Notes: a model not told the origin generated them from the sequence alone. Positions 45,980 through 55,558 are shown, counted from the stretch's first letter. The stretch: 64,000 nt of DNA from Marinilabiliales bacterium (GCA_003512955.1 DOTG01000026.1:532032-596031); one strand, 5' to 3'. A program made the numbers and translations.

Positions 45980-46654
45980 TTATTCCTTAGGACGGAATAG
46001 GTTTTCCTTATAAGCTTTTGAGATAACGGCAGCTTTTGTAGTAACCTGAAGTTTTTTATAAATATTTTTAATGTGGGTATTAACTGTATGGAAACTTAAA
46101 AAAAGCTTGTCGGCAATTTGTTGCTTTGTCAGTCCCGATACTAAATGTTGCAAGATCTCTTTTTCACGTTCCGTAAGCTCGTAATCTACCTTTTTTGAAT
46201 TCAATTTGGCAAAAAGCTGGAGGACTTTTTGGGCAATATGCATGTTTAAAGGAGCCCCGCCGGCAAGAACTTCTTTAATGGAATCAACAATTTTATCCTG
46301 GGTAGAATCCTTTAACAAATAACCCGAGGCCCCTTCACAGAGAGCGTTAAAAACAGAATCGTTATCATCATAAATTGTCAGAATAACAATATGAATATCA
46401 TATGAATACGATTTAAATTTCTGGATGGCTTTTATACCGCTCATGCCGGGTAAACCGATGTCAAGCAAAATAACATCGGGAAATGGTTCTGTTTCCATTG
46501 CTTTCAACGCTCTTTCGCACGTAGAAAATGTATTCGAACTAATCATTCCCGGGGTGCTATTAATAACAGATGCAAGGCTTTTCCGGTAACTGGAATTGTC
46601 CTCAACCAACCAAATGTTGACCGGGAAATTATCTTTATCGTTTGTTTTAATCAT
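45980..46654 (-). CDS. NarL/FixJ-family response regulator
   Basis: 224 residues. Receiver domain (about 13-130) with the E18-D19 acidic pair, phosphoacceptor D65 (VILLDIGLPGMSG) and Lys in YLLKDS. C-terminal LuxR-type helix-turn-helix (about 158-220: LTEREKEILQHLVSGLTKQQIADKLFLSFHTVNTHIKNIYKKL). It binds DNA once phosphorylated. The sensor kinase gene ends 66 bases upstream of its start, so they form a pair. The nearest downstream gene is the GDPD cargo after 273 bases, a possible but unproven target. Confidence 0.93.
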   Translation of the reverse strand: MIKTNDKDNFPVNIWLVEDNSSYRKSLASVINSTPGMISSNTFSTCERALKAMETEPFPDVILLDIGLPGMSGIKAIQKFKSYSYDIHIVILTIYDDNDSVFNALCEGASGYLLKDSTQDKIVDSIKEVLAGGAPLNMHIAQKVLQLFAKLNSKKVDYELTEREKEILQHLVSGLTKQQIADKLFLSFHTVNTHIKNIYKKLQVTTKAAVISKAYKENLFRPKE

Positions 46655-46720
46655 ATTTGGTAAGCAGGTAATAAAACTATTTGTCAGCCAGTTGATATAA
46701 TTTACTTGTAAAATACAACG

Positions 46721-49700
46721 CTATTCAAAGGTCAATTTATCTTTGATTGAAAACTGCAAAATTAAGCAAGTCCCCCTATCCTTCTCACTGGAAAGGTCTA
46801 ATTGAGCATGAATTTTTTTTGCTCTATAATAGATGTTTTCAAGGCCATCATGCTTAGGGGTTTCCGTTAAATCAAATCCTTTCCCGTTATCGCAAATCTT
46901 AAGGCACATTCTATTTTGCTGTTTATACAGTTCAATAGAACAACTTGTGGCTTTTGAATGCCTCGCAATATTTGTTAAAGCCTCTTTATAAATTAAGAAA
47001 ATATTTCTTCGGGTTTCGAGTTTTATGATGCCGAATTGAAAGTCATCAGAAACCTCAAAAGACCAGTTTATTCCTACCAATAATGAAGCTGCTTTCTCTT
47101 TCATTTTAAAGATGGTATTCTCGCCCCCGTCGTTTTTGGGGTTGATAAACCAGATGATATCCCTGATGGAATCAATCGTTTCATTTGTTGTTTTATAAAT
47201 ATCGCTGGCCAATTCGTACGATTTATTATCAATCCCTTTTGTGCGCATCAATTGCTGACTGTCAACGCTAATACTGCTTAAGTTACTTCCCATTTCATCA
47301 TGTAAATCACTGGCAATATTTAACCGTATCCGTTCAATATCCAATAAATGCCAAAACCGGATTCTTGTAACCAGAATCCCTATGCCAAATATGGTCAATA
47401 ATCCTAATATTTTTATAAACAACGTGTTCCACCAGGCTGGGAGAATTGTTATGGATAACGATACCGGCTTGCTCCAAACATTATCGGAATTTGAGGCCTT
47501 TATTTGAAAGTTGAAGGAGCCATGCCGGAGATCGGTATAAAAGGAAGATGTACGCGTTCCGCAATATACCCAATCGGGATCAATCCCTTCTAATTTATAA
47601 GCATAACTATGTTTCTGATTTGGAGCCATATCAAGCGCTGTAAACCCGATTGAAAAAAAGTTTTGCGAATGGTTAAGCTCTATTATTTTTGAAGCAGGAA
47701 AAGATTTGTACAAGGCAGTTTTTCGGTAAAAAATATTAAATGATGTAATAGCCACCTGGGGAGCAACTGTATCAATCTTTATTGAATCGGGATGAAAAGA
47801 CACAAAACCGTCGATTCCGCCAAAGTACATCAGCCCATCGTTATTTTGATAACAAGCCCGCCAGTTAAACTGATTATTTACAAGCCCATCATAATGGTCA
47901 TAAACGCGTATTAATCCTTCTGAGGGATTAAATTTTACCAGCCCTTTCATCGTGCTTATCCACAAGTTTGCCTTTGAATCTTCTTGTATGCCAAAAACAA
48001 CATCGTTTGGCAATCCATTCTCGGTGGTATAGCTTTTAAAACCACCTGTTTTAGAATCAAATTTGTTTAATCCGCCACTATGAGTTCCAAACCAGACGTC
48101 TTGATTAATGTCTTCATAAATACACGTAATCTTGTTGCTACTGATGCTATTGGGGTCATTTTTATTTTGGAGATAATGGGTTAATGTTCTTTCTGAATAA
48201 TTGTAATAATAAACACCGTCAAGCCAGGTTCCTATCCAAATATTTTGATGACTGTCTTCAAGTAGTGCATTTACTGAAATTGTTGGTGGGAGGCTTTTTT
48301 GTCCCTCCTTAAGTGCTGGAAGAAAACGGGAAAATTTTCCGGTCCCCCGATTTAACACATCAAGCCCGCTATTGGTTCCTACCAAAAAAACACCTTTGCT
48401 TGTTTCCATCACCTGATTAACCCAATTTAAGCTTATACTTTCTGAATTAACAGGGCTTGAACTATAATGAATAAATTTTTCCGAAACAGGATCAAATTGG
48501 TTTAACCCCCCGTACATAGTACAAATCCATAGATATCCATCTTTAGATTCATAAATGTAGGTTACATCATTATCGCTCAACGTGTTTTTTTTGGTCGGCT
48601 CAAAAGTAAAGTGCTTAATTAAATCGGTTTGCAAATCAATTCTATCAAATCCATCACCTCCGTAACCAACCCACAGCATCCTCTCTTTTGTTTGGAGAAT
48701 ACTGCTGACTACTTTGCCTCCCAAACTATTGGTACGTACCGGCAGATGCCTGAATTGTCTGAATTGTTGCCTTACGGGTAGTTTATTAAGGCCGTTTTCG
48801 GTACCAATCCATATATTGCTTTTTTTATCTTCGTAAATCCACCTTATTCTATCAATGGATATTGATTGGTTATTGTAATCTTCATTTGTAAATCTATAGT
48901 TTTCAACCACACCGCTTTCGTCACTTGCGATAAGAAATAAGCCATAATAATCGTAAGAACCGATCCATAACCGTCCTTTTTTATCCCTGATGGTTTGCCG
49001 GATTGCAATTGGTCCCAGACTTGTCAACGTATCATTGAAACCGGGATTATGAATAATCGCATGGGTTTTGGGGTTTATTTGGTCAATCCCCGAAAAAGTG
49101 CTTAAAATCATGCCGTTGCCGGATTCATTGCTGATATTCCACACCCCATTGTTTGAAATGGTGTTTTTGTTTTTCGGATCATGTAGCAATTGCTGAAACC
49201 CGCCCTTTTCAGGATTAAAATGTATCAGTCCGGCATCCCAGGTTCCAAACCATATCTGGCATGAATTATCCTCTGATATACTTGTAATATTATTCGAAGG
49301 GATATGATTTATGGTATTGTTTTTCGAATAATTGGCTATTACACCATTACTGGGGTTTAAAACAAAAAGCCCACCCTCAGTTGTGCCAAACCAAATATTA
49401 TGAAGGTGATCTTCAAAAAGACACTGAATGAAATTATCGTTATACCCTTTTTGGCGAATTTGAATAAAACACTCATTAATTGGGTCATATTTACATAACC
49501 CACCACCCCAGGTGCCAACATATAAAATGCCACTATGGCTTTCGAGTAAAGACATTACATAATTCTCGGGTAAAGAGGTGGAATCCGTAGAACTATTTTT
49601 AAATACTTTAAACTCATGTCCATCAAACCGGTTTAACCCATCTTTTGTAGCAATCCATAAGAAGCCATCAATGGTTTGCAGAATGCCATTAATAGAATTA

Positions 49701-49882
49701 TTCGATAAGCCGTCTTCAATATTTATCCGCTCAAAAAGGAAATTATCCTGCGTAAATGCTGCTTGATGAAACGCTAAAATTGTACCTGTGAAAACGATAA
49801 TTTGTAAAAGTATATTCCTTAATATATCAAATATCAATAAAATGATAGGGAAATTTGACTTTTCTGTTTGACCCTGAATCAT
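46721..49882 (-). CDS. Two-component regulator-propeller sensor histidine kinase
   Basis: 1053 residues. Signal/anchor about 14-45; periplasmic two-bladed propeller region (about 50-710) built of regulator-propeller repeats with W/G motifs (e.g. IWFGTWDAGLIHF, LWICTMYGGLNQF, VWFGTHSGGLNKF). A Y_Y_Y domain (about 715-800, with SYAYKLEGIDPDW), a membrane helix near 815-840, and a kinase of the HisKA_3/HATPase type follow: His 861 in ASDLHDEMGSN, N971 in EALTNIARHS, D998 in CDNGKGFD. It senses an unknown extracytoplasmic ligand and phosphorylates the NarL partner. Unlike hybrid HTCS proteins it has no receiver or AraC output of its own. Confidence 0.93.
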   Translation of the reverse strand: MIQGQTEKSNFPIILLIFDILRNILLQIIVFTGTILAFHQAAFTQDNFLFERINIEDGLSNNSINGILQTIDGFLWIATKDGLNRFDGHEFKVFKNSSTDSTSLPENYVMSLLESHSGILYVGTWGGGLCKYDPINECFIQIRQKGYNDNFIQCLFEDHLHNIWFGTTEGGLFVLNPSNGVIANYSKNNTINHIPSNNITSISEDNSCQIWFGTWDAGLIHFNPEKGGFQQLLHDPKNKNTISNNGVWNISNESGNGMILSTFSGIDQINPKTHAIIHNPGFNDTLTSLGPIAIRQTIRDKKGRLWIGSYDYYGLFLIASDESGVVENYRFTNEDYNNQSISIDRIRWIYEDKKSNIWIGTENGLNKLPVRQQFRQFRHLPVRTNSLGGKVVSSILQTKERMLWVGYGGDGFDRIDLQTDLIKHFTFEPTKKNTLSDNDVTYIYESKDGYLWICTMYGGLNQFDPVSEKFIHYSSSPVNSESISLNWVNQVMETSKGVFLVGTNSGLDVLNRGTGKFSRFLPALKEGQKSLPPTISVNALLEDSHQNIWIGTWLDGVYYYNYSERTLTHYLQNKNDPNSISSNKITCIYEDINQDVWFGTHSGGLNKFDSKTGGFKSYTTENGLPNDVVFGIQEDSKANLWISTMKGLVKFNPSEGLIRVYDHYDGLVNNQFNWRACYQNNDGLMYFGGIDGFVSFHPDSIKIDTVAPQVAITSFNIFYRKTALYKSFPASKIIELNHSQNFFSIGFTALDMAPNQKHSYAYKLEGIDPDWVYCGTRTSSFYTDLRHGSFNFQIKASNSDNVWSKPVSLSITILPAWWNTLFIKILGLLTIFGIGILVTRIRFWHLLDIERIRLNIASDLHDEMGSNLSSISVDSQQLMRTKGIDNKSYELASDIYKTTNETIDSIRDIIWFINPKNDGGENTIFKMKEKAASLLVGINWSFEVSDDFQFGIIKLETRRNIFLIYKEALTNIARHSKATSCSIELYKQQNRMCLKICDNGKGFDLTETPKHDGLENIYYRAKKIHAQLDLSSEKDRGTCLILQFSIKDKLTFE

Positions 49883-50085
49883 AACTTAATTGGATTTTAT
49901 TGGCTTTACTGAAAAGAATCCATTATGCTTTTCAAATTTAGGCCGCTCGTGCTCCAAGCATAATCAACCAAGATGCTTATCTGCGCTTATTTCCAAATTT
50001 AACTTAGTTTGCCCAATTAATCACAGCATCAACAGGATTTCATTCAATAATTTTTTAGCCTTTCAAATGCTGAATTTTGAATTAA

Positions 50086-50111
50086 ATAAAAAAACCGCCA
50101 AAAGGCGGTTT
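50086..50111 (-). terminator. Rho-independent terminator after frr
   Basis: 8-bp perfect stem AAACCGCC / GGCGGTTT with an AAAA loop and poly-T on the minus strand, 4 bases past the frr stop. Confidence 0.88.
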
Positions 50112-50114
50112 CAG

Positions 50115-50678
50115 TTAAACTTTCATAATATCTTCTTCTTTTTTCTTAATCTTCTCATCCACTTTTAAGTTGAAAGAATCCGTCAATTTCTGCACTTGAT
50201 CTTCGGCATCCTTTTCTAAATCTTCGGCCAGCCCATCTTTTTTCATTTGCTTGAACTGTTCAATGGCTTCGCGGCGGGTATTTCTAATACTCACACGGGT
50301 ATTCTCCCCCTCATGCTTCACCTGTTTCACCAATTCTTTCCTCCGTTCCTCAGTTAAGGCAGGGACATTGATAATCACCACCTCCCCATTATTCGATGGG
50401 TTAAATCCCAGGTTGGCATACAAAATAGCTTTTTCAATGGCATCAATCATCTTTTTCTCCCAGGGCTGGATTTTAATCGTCCGGGCATCGGTAGAATTAA
50501 TATTTGCCACCTGCGAAATGGGGACATGTGAACCGTAATAATCAACAGTTAAATTATCTAGCATGCGCGGATCGGCCTTTCCGGCACGAATGTGTATTAA
50601 AGCTTCTTCTAAATGGTCTATTGCTTTGGCCATGGAATCTCTGGTTAAATCGATGACCATTTTCAAATCTTCTGTCAT
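50115..50678 (-). CDS. frr: Ribosome recycling factor
   Basis: 187 residues, the normal length. It splits post-termination ribosomes with EF-G. Evidence: the opening helix, RAGKADPRMLDNLTVDYYGS, TIKIQPWEKKMIDAIEKAI, NPSNNGEVVIINVPALTEERRKELVKQ and RNTRREAIEQFKQM. It follows pyrH after 34 bases and the two form one unit ending in the terminator at 50086-50111. Confidence 0.96.
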   Translation of the reverse strand: MTEDLKMVIDLTRDSMAKAIDHLEEALIHIRAGKADPRMLDNLTVDYYGSHVPISQVANINSTDARTIKIQPWEKKMIDAIEKAILYANLGFNPSNNGEVVIINVPALTEERRKELVKQVKHEGENTRVSIRNTRREAIEQFKQMKKDGLAEDLEKDAEDQVQKLTDSFNLKVDEKIKKKEEDIMKV

Positions 50679-50712
50679 TGTTTTTCGGTATTAGTTATCA
50701 AAGTAAAGATAT

Positions 50713-51423
50713 TTAATTACTTACTAAAGTTCCAATTTTTTCACCAAAAATTACTTTTGTTAAATTTCCCCTGGTGTTCATGTCAAAAACAATGATGGGC
50801 ATGTTGTTCTCTTTACACATGGTAAACGAGGTCAAGTCCATCACTTTCAGGTTCTTTTCATAAGCCTCATCAAAGGTAAGGGTTTGGTATTTTTTTGCAT
50901 GGGGGTCTTTCTCAGGGTCGGCGGTATATACACCATCTACACGGGTTCCCTTTAACAGTACATCGGCTTTCATTTCAATAGCGCGAAGAGCCGAAGCCGT
51001 GTCGGTGGTAAAATATGGGTTTCCCGTTCCTGCCGAAAAGATAACCACAGTCCCGTTTTCCAATAATTCCCTGGTTTTTTGTTTGCTGTAAAATTCTGCC
51101 ACAGGTTCCATGCGGATTGCTGTTAAAACCGTTGCTCTACAATGAATCCCTTCTAAAGCCGATTGCAAAGCTAAGCTGTTAATCACCGTAGCCAACATTC
51201 CCATGTAATCACCATTAATGCGGTCAAAACCTGCAGCCGTTCCAGATAAACCCCGAAAGATATTCCCTCCGCCGATAACAACACCAACCTGGGTCCCTTT
51301 TTCAACAATCTCTTTTATCTGTTGGGCGTATTCATTCAAACGGTCGGGATCAATTCCATGAGATTTGTCGCCCATTAAAGCTTCCCCGCTTAGTTTTAAA
51401 AGCACTCGTTTATAGGTAATCAT
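50713..51423 (-). CDS. pyrH: UMP kinase
   Basis: 236 residues. The bacterial hexameric UMP kinase makes UDP. Evidence: RVLLKLSGEALMGD, GVVIGGGNIFRG, DYMGMLATVINSLALQSALE, SAGTGNPYFTTDTASALRA and GTRVDGVYTADPEKDPHAKKY. It heads the pyrH-frr pair and has a candidate promoter just upstream. Confidence 0.96.
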   Translation of the reverse strand: MITYKRVLLKLSGEALMGDKSHGIDPDRLNEYAQQIKEIVEKGTQVGVVIGGGNIFRGLSGTAAGFDRINGDYMGMLATVINSLALQSALEGIHCRATVLTAIRMEPVAEFYSKQKTRELLENGTVVIFSAGTGNPYFTTDTASALRAIEMKADVLLKGTRVDGVYTADPEKDPHAKKYQTLTFDEAYEKNLKVMDLTSFTMCKENNMPIIVFDMNTRGNLTKVIFGEKIGTLVSN

Positions 51424-51447
51424 AGTTTTCTGTGTTTAAATTGAAAC

Positions 51448-51480
51448 CGAATATAGTAAAATAATTGCTTCATCCTTCAA
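51448..51480 (-). promoter_or_regulatory. Candidate promoter of pyrH-frr
   Basis: On the minus strand: TTG (51478-51480), 22-base spacer, TATATTCG (51448-51455, 7/8 to TAnnTTTG); ATG 24 bases later. Confidence 0.4.
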
Positions 51481-51520
51481 GGATAATTATTGAGATTGCC
51501 TCTTTTTAAACGCTATGGCC

Positions 51521-51549
51521 AAAAAAAAGAGCCCATGCAGGGCTCTTTT
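51521..51549 (-). terminator. Rho-independent terminator after tsf
   Basis: GAGCCC / GGGCTC core extended by A-T pairs, short loop and eight T on the minus strand. It closes the rplM-rpsI-rpsB-tsf operon. Confidence 0.88.
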
Positions 51550-51566
51550 ATATCTTCCGTTAAATA

Positions 51567-52394
51567 TTACGATTTTAAAGCATAACGTTTCATAGCAGTT
51601 ACTGTCAGACCTGCACTGGCATTGGTTAAAAGTTGAGCTATGGTAAATTTGTTATCTTTCACCGATGATTGATTCAACAATGTGCTTTCTTTGTAGAATT
51701 TGCTCAAACGCCCTTCTGCAATTTTATCAAGCATATTTTCAGCTTTTCCTTCTAACCGGGCTTTTTCTTTAGCAATTTTCAATTCTTCTTCTACAACTTC
51801 GGCGGGTACATCTTTTTCGCTGATTGAAACCGGCGCCATGGCAGCTACCTGCATAGCCACGTCTTTTGCCAGTTGCGGAGCGAATCCTGCTTTATTGAAT
51901 CCCACCAGGGTGGCTAATTTGTTACCCATGTGGATGTATGGAATGACAAATTCGGATTGAATTTTATCATAATAGGCCAATTCCATTTTCTCGCCTGTGA
52001 TGCCACTTTGGTTAACCACTACTTCTTCAACGGTTTTACCATCTAATTGAAGAGCTAATAACGCTTCCATATTCTCAGGTAATTTAGCCAAAGCCAAATC
52101 AGCAATTTTGTGAGCTAATCCAACAAAATCTTCATTTTTTGCCACAAAGTCGGTTTCGCAATTTAGGGCGATAACAATCCCACTTTTGCTGTCGGCAGTG
52201 GTTTTAGCAATTACTGCGCCTTCGGTAGCTTCGCGATCGGCACGTTTGTTAGCAATTGCCTGGCCACGTTCGCGGATGATTTGGATAGCACGGTTAAAAT
52301 CGCCATCTGCTTCGGTAAGTGCTTTTTTACAATCCATCATACCGGCACCGGTAACTTTTCTTAATTTGGCTACATCAGCTGCTTGTATAGACAT
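51567..52394 (-). CDS. tsf: Translation elongation factor Ts
   Basis: 275 residues. Nucleotide exchange factor of EF-Tu. Evidence: the UBA-like N-terminus (VAKLRKVTGAGMMDCKKAL), ANKRADREATEG, and the TDFVAKNEDFVGLAH motif that enters the EF-Tu nucleotide site. It starts 19 bases after rpsB. Last gene of the ribosomal operon. Confidence 0.96.
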   Translation of the reverse strand: MSIQAADVAKLRKVTGAGMMDCKKALTEADGDFNRAIQIIRERGQAIANKRADREATEGAVIAKTTADSKSGIVIALNCETDFVAKNEDFVGLAHKIADLALAKLPENMEALLALQLDGKTVEEVVVNQSGITGEKMELAYYDKIQSEFVIPYIHMGNKLATLVGFNKAGFAPQLAKDVAMQVAAMAPVSISEKDVPAEVVEEELKIAKEKARLEGKAENMLDKIAEGRLSKFYKESTLLNQSSVKDNKFTIAQLLTNASAGLTVTAMKRYALKS

Positions 52395-52413
52395 TTTGAA
52401 TTCGTTTTAATGA

Positions 52414-53283
52414 TTAATCTTCTATTTCAGTATCATCGGCCTCTACTTCTGGAGCATCTTCCAACTCAACATCAACATCTTCTTCCTCTTCTCCTTCTCC
52501 AACTGCTTTTTTAGCTGCCGATTTTTTGGCTGTTGTCCTGGTTTCTTTTTTAGGAGCTTTTTTGTCTTTATCTGGAGCCTCTTTGTCTTTTTCTACTTTG
52601 CGTTCTGAAAGACCTTCTTCAATTGCTTTGGCTAAGGCATCTACCACAAGGTAAATGGCTTTTGCGGCATCATCGTTGCAAGGAATTACATAATCAACCT
52701 GGTTAGGATCAGAGTTGGTATCAACCATTGCAAACACTGGTATTTGTAACCGTTTAGCTTCAGCAACAGCAATTTTTTCTTTTTGGATATCAACGATAAA
52801 AAGTGCAGCAGGCAAACGGGTTAAATCGGCAATACTGCCTAAGTTCTTTTCCAGTTTGGCCCGTTGACGTTGAATCTGTAATTTTTCACGTTTCGACAAA
52901 TGATCGAAGGTCCCGTCTGTCTCCATTTTATCAATGGAACCCATCTTTTTAACTGCTTTACGGATGGTGGGGAAATTGGTTAACATACCTCCTGACCAAC
53001 GTTCAGTTACATAAGGCATGTTAATTTTATTCACACGTTCGGCAACAATATCTTTTGCTTGCTTTTTGGTGGCAACGAAAAGTATTTTACGGCCCGACTT
53101 TGCAATTTGCTTCATTGCTGCAGCGGCTTCGTCAACTTTTACCACGGTTTTTTGAAGATCGATAATGTGTATCCCATTGCGTTCCATAAAGATATATGGA
53201 GCCATGTGAGGATTCCATTTTCTTTTGAGGTGGCCAAAATGCGCACCTGAATCTAATAATTCTTGAAAACTTACTCTTGACAT
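52414..53283 (-). CDS. rpsB: 30S ribosomal protein S2 with long charged C-terminal tail
   Basis: 289 residues. The S2 core (about 1-232) is plain: LLDSGAHFGHLKRKWNPHM, IIDLQKTV, KILFVATKKQAKDIV, RWSGGMLTNFPTI, PVFAMVDTNSDP. After it comes a ~55-residue tail, first Lys-rich then almost pure Glu/Asp/Val. S2 usually stops near 240-260 residues, so the tail is an extension. Its role is not known; it may simply be a disordered acidic arm. Upstream of it is rpsI with a 158-base gap. Confidence 0.94.
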   Translation of the reverse strand: MSRVSFQELLDSGAHFGHLKRKWNPHMAPYIFMERNGIHIIDLQKTVVKVDEAAAAMKQIAKSGRKILFVATKKQAKDIVAERVNKINMPYVTERWSGGMLTNFPTIRKAVKKMGSIDKMETDGTFDHLSKREKLQIQRQRAKLEKNLGSIADLTRLPAALFIVDIQKEKIAVAEAKRLQIPVFAMVDTNSDPNQVDYVIPCNDDAAKAIYLVVDALAKAIEEGLSERKVEKDKEAPDKDKKAPKKETRTTAKKSAAKKAVGEGEEEEDVDVELEDAPEVEADDTEIED

Positions 53284-53441
53284 TTTAATTTTTTTAACTC
53301 GTTTACATTCTTAAAAAAAGCAATTGTTAAGTAGTTCTTAAGCTTTTGGATACGAACAAACTGTGGTTGTTCATGAGTCCAATGTTGCATTTATAAAGAA
53401 ATCTCAACAATTTAGATACTAAACGAAATTCTGCAGTGCTA

Positions 53442-53828
53442 TTAACGCTTACTGAACTGGAATTTCTTACGTGCTTTTTTCTGTCCTGGTTTCTTTCTCT
53501 CAACTTCGCGTGGGTCGCGGGTAACAAACCCAGCAGCTTTTAGTTTTCCCCGGCTTTCAGGATTGATGTCCATCAGAGCCCTGGTAATTCCTAAACGCAA
53601 TGCTTCGGCCTGGCCGGTAATCCCTCCGCCATCCAAGTTCACTTTCACGTCGTACTTGTTAGCAACTTCCAGAAGGTTCAGTGGCTGCAAAACGATGTAT
53701 TGGAGGGTCCCTGTTGGGAAATACTCCTTATAATCTTTGCCATTCACGGTAACCTTTCCAGTTCCTTCGCTCAAGTAAACGCGTGCAATTGCGGACTTTC
53801 TACGTCCTACTGCGTTAATCACTTCCAT
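53442..53828 (-). CDS. rpsI: 30S ribosomal protein S9
   Basis: 128 residues. Evidence: NAVGRRKSAIARVYL at the start, VNGKDYKEYFP, GGGITGQAEALRLGI, and the conserved C-terminal KARKKFQFSKR that reaches the P-site tRNA. It starts 5 bases after rplM. Confidence 0.96.
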   Translation of the reverse strand: MEVINAVGRRKSAIARVYLSEGTGKVTVNGKDYKEYFPTGTLQYIVLQPLNLLEVANKYDVKVNLDGGGITGQAEALRLGITRALMDINPESRGKLKAAGFVTRDPREVERKKPGQKKARKKFQFSKR

Positions 53829-53833
53829 TTCTT

Positions 53834-54289
53834 CTATTTAATTGAATTTAAACTGATTTTTTCAGGTTTTTGCGCCTCGTGCGGATGCATTTCACCTGCA
53901 TATACATATAAATTCCTGTAAAGTTGGCGACCTAAACGATTTTTAGGCAACATCCCTTTTACAGCTTTTTCTACCATGGCTATTGGGTTTTTGGCCATTA
54001 GCTCATCAGCAGTTACAATACGTTGTCCTCCAGGGTGACCTGTATGACGCACGTATTCTTTATCACTCCACTTGTTTCCGGTTAGCTGAACTCTTTCAGC
54101 ATTGATAACAATTACGTTATCCCCGCAATCAACGTGAGGAGTGAAGTCGGTTTTATGCTTCCCCCTTATCAGGAAAGCTACACCGGTGGCAAGACGGCCC
54201 AACACTTGTTCGTTGGCGTCAACTACAACCCATTTTTTATCAACGGTTGCGCTGTTTGCCGATTTGGTCTTAAAACTTAACGTGTCCAC
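53834..54289 (-). CDS. rplM: 50S ribosomal protein L13
   Basis: 151 residues, normal size. Evidence: WVVVDANEQVLGRLATGVAFLIRGKHK, DNVIVINAERVQLTGNKW, and VKGMLPKNRLGRQLYRNLYVYAGEMHPHEAQ. First gene of the rplM-rpsI-rpsB-tsf operon, with a well-formed promoter 65-94 bases upstream. Confidence 0.96.
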   Translation of the reverse strand: MDTLSFKTKSANSATVDKKWVVVDANEQVLGRLATGVAFLIRGKHKTDFTPHVDCGDNVIVINAERVQLTGNKWSDKEYVRHTGHPGGQRIVTADELMAKNPIAMVEKAVKGMLPKNRLGRQLYRNLYVYAGEMHPHEAQKPEKISLNSIK

Positions 54290-54353
54290 TCTACTCCTAA
54301 CTTTTTAATTAATACATAAATACAACGAGATATTATTCCCCAAATGTGGACTG

Positions 54354-54383
54354 CAAAAATACAATTAAAAATTTAATCAACAA
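54354..54383 (-). promoter_or_regulatory. Promoter of the rplM-rpsI-rpsB-tsf operon
   Basis: On the minus strand: TTG (54381-54383), exactly 19 bases, TATTTTTG (54354-54361). Both Bacteroidota promoter elements match with ideal spacing. The expected leader is about 58 bases. The rest of the 313-base gap to the lipoprotein at 54603 is AT-rich with no further signal. Confidence 0.65.
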
Positions 54384-54602
54384 TTTTTTCAACAATTTTT
54401 GTTTTGTCCCCTGTATGCGTTGCTATCATTGAAAATTCACAGCCAAATTAAAATTATGAAATCGGTGTTTTATGGATTATTTTAACAATAAACCTCCATT
54501 TTATAGACAGTATTTATTTTTTCTTATCCACCTTTTTTTAAAACTTAAAGTATCACTTTCAAACATTTTTTTTACATTTACCTAATTTAAAAATTTTGAA
54601 CC

Positions 54603-55403
54603 ATGAAGCATGTTTGTAAATTCGGGCTTTTGCTGGCCATTTTAATCACTATTTCAAGTTGTAACAACCAAAGTTCCCAGAAAAAAGAAGCCGATAAACT
54701 GGATGATGTCCTTGTTGAAGAAACAGCCGCGCTGATGAACAAGTACCCTATGCCCACCTCTTATGAAATAATCCAATTTCTTAATGAAACCGGAGCCGGA
54801 TATATATATGATATAACCAATCCTCCGGCAAATGTTGAAAACTATCTTTCGTACAAGCAGAAAGCAATCAATCTGGGTATTTACGCTGCCGATTTAATTT
54901 ATACCACTACTTACCAAAAAAAGGACGCCACGGCAAATTATCTGGACAACTTTGTACAATTGGTCGGAGACTTGGAAATTTCAAACCTTAACCGCGAGTT
55001 TTTTCAACGGGTTCAGGCCAACCTTGATAATAAAGACTCCTTGTTGCTTATTATCAAATCCGCTCAATACGACACACACAAATTTTTGGAGCAAACCAAT
55101 AAAAACGAATTGGCTTTATATGCTCTATCAGGAAGTTGGATTGAAAGCATCTATTTATTAGGAGCTACCGTCAATTTTGCTGAAAACAAAGAACCTCTTT
55201 ATGCTGAGATTTTAGCAAACAAACAATCACTGATCGATTTAATTAAGTTGATGGAACCTTACAAAGACAAAGAAGACTTTAAGGAGTTATATAAATCGTT
55301 GAAAGAAATTGCTGATTTATTCCAAACCTTAGAAGTAAAAGATACTGCAAAAATTGAAGCCCTTAAAGATAAAGTGATTGCATTAAGAAACAGCCTTATT
55401 TAA
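54603..55403 (+). CDS. Conserved Bacteroidota lipoprotein of unknown function
   Basis: 266 residues. Lipoprotein signal with ISSC (Cys 20). The mature protein is helical and acidic. The stretch YPMPTSYEIIQFLNETGAGYIYDI, followed by NPPANVENYLSYKQKAINLGIYAADL, is a pattern I recognise from a widespread uncharacterised Bacteroidota lipoprotein family. Several helical hairpins run to the C-terminus (LKEIADLFQTLEVKDTAKIEALKDKVIALR). No catalytic motif. A strong terminator follows, so it is a single-gene unit. Confidence 0.78.
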   Translation: MKHVCKFGLLLAILITISSCNNQSSQKKEADKLDDVLVEETAALMNKYPMPTSYEIIQFLNETGAGYIYDITNPPANVENYLSYKQKAINLGIYAADLIYTTTYQKKDATANYLDNFVQLVGDLEISNLNREFFQRVQANLDNKDSLLLIIKSAQYDTHKFLEQTNKNELALYALSGSWIESIYLLGATVNFAENKEPLYAEILANKQSLIDLIKLMEPYKDKEDFKELYKSLKEIADLFQTLEVKDTAKIEALKDKVIALRNSLI

Positions 55404-55428
55404 AACTCCAAAAACAATACTCTTCTAG

Positions 55429-55458
55429 TGGCCGGAAAGAATCCCGGCCATTTTTTTT
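55429..55458 (+). terminator. Rho-independent terminator after the 266-aa lipoprotein
   Basis: 7-bp perfect GC-rich stem TGGCCGG / CCGGCCA, 8-base loop, then eight T. Confidence 0.9.
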
Positions 55459-55550
55459 AATTTGATTCCTGTCCGGGATACGTTTCTTCATTCACCCTGT
55501 ATTTTTATTCCATTCACCGATTATCCGATTCAACTATAAATAATAATATG

Positions 55551-55558
55551 TAATTTTG
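55551..55558 (+). promoter_or_regulatory. Candidate -7 box (TAATTTTG) of the sigma-54 activator operon
   Basis: 8/8 TAnnTTTG match, 84 bases ahead of the ATG at 55643; no clear -33 TTG. Confidence 0.35.
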
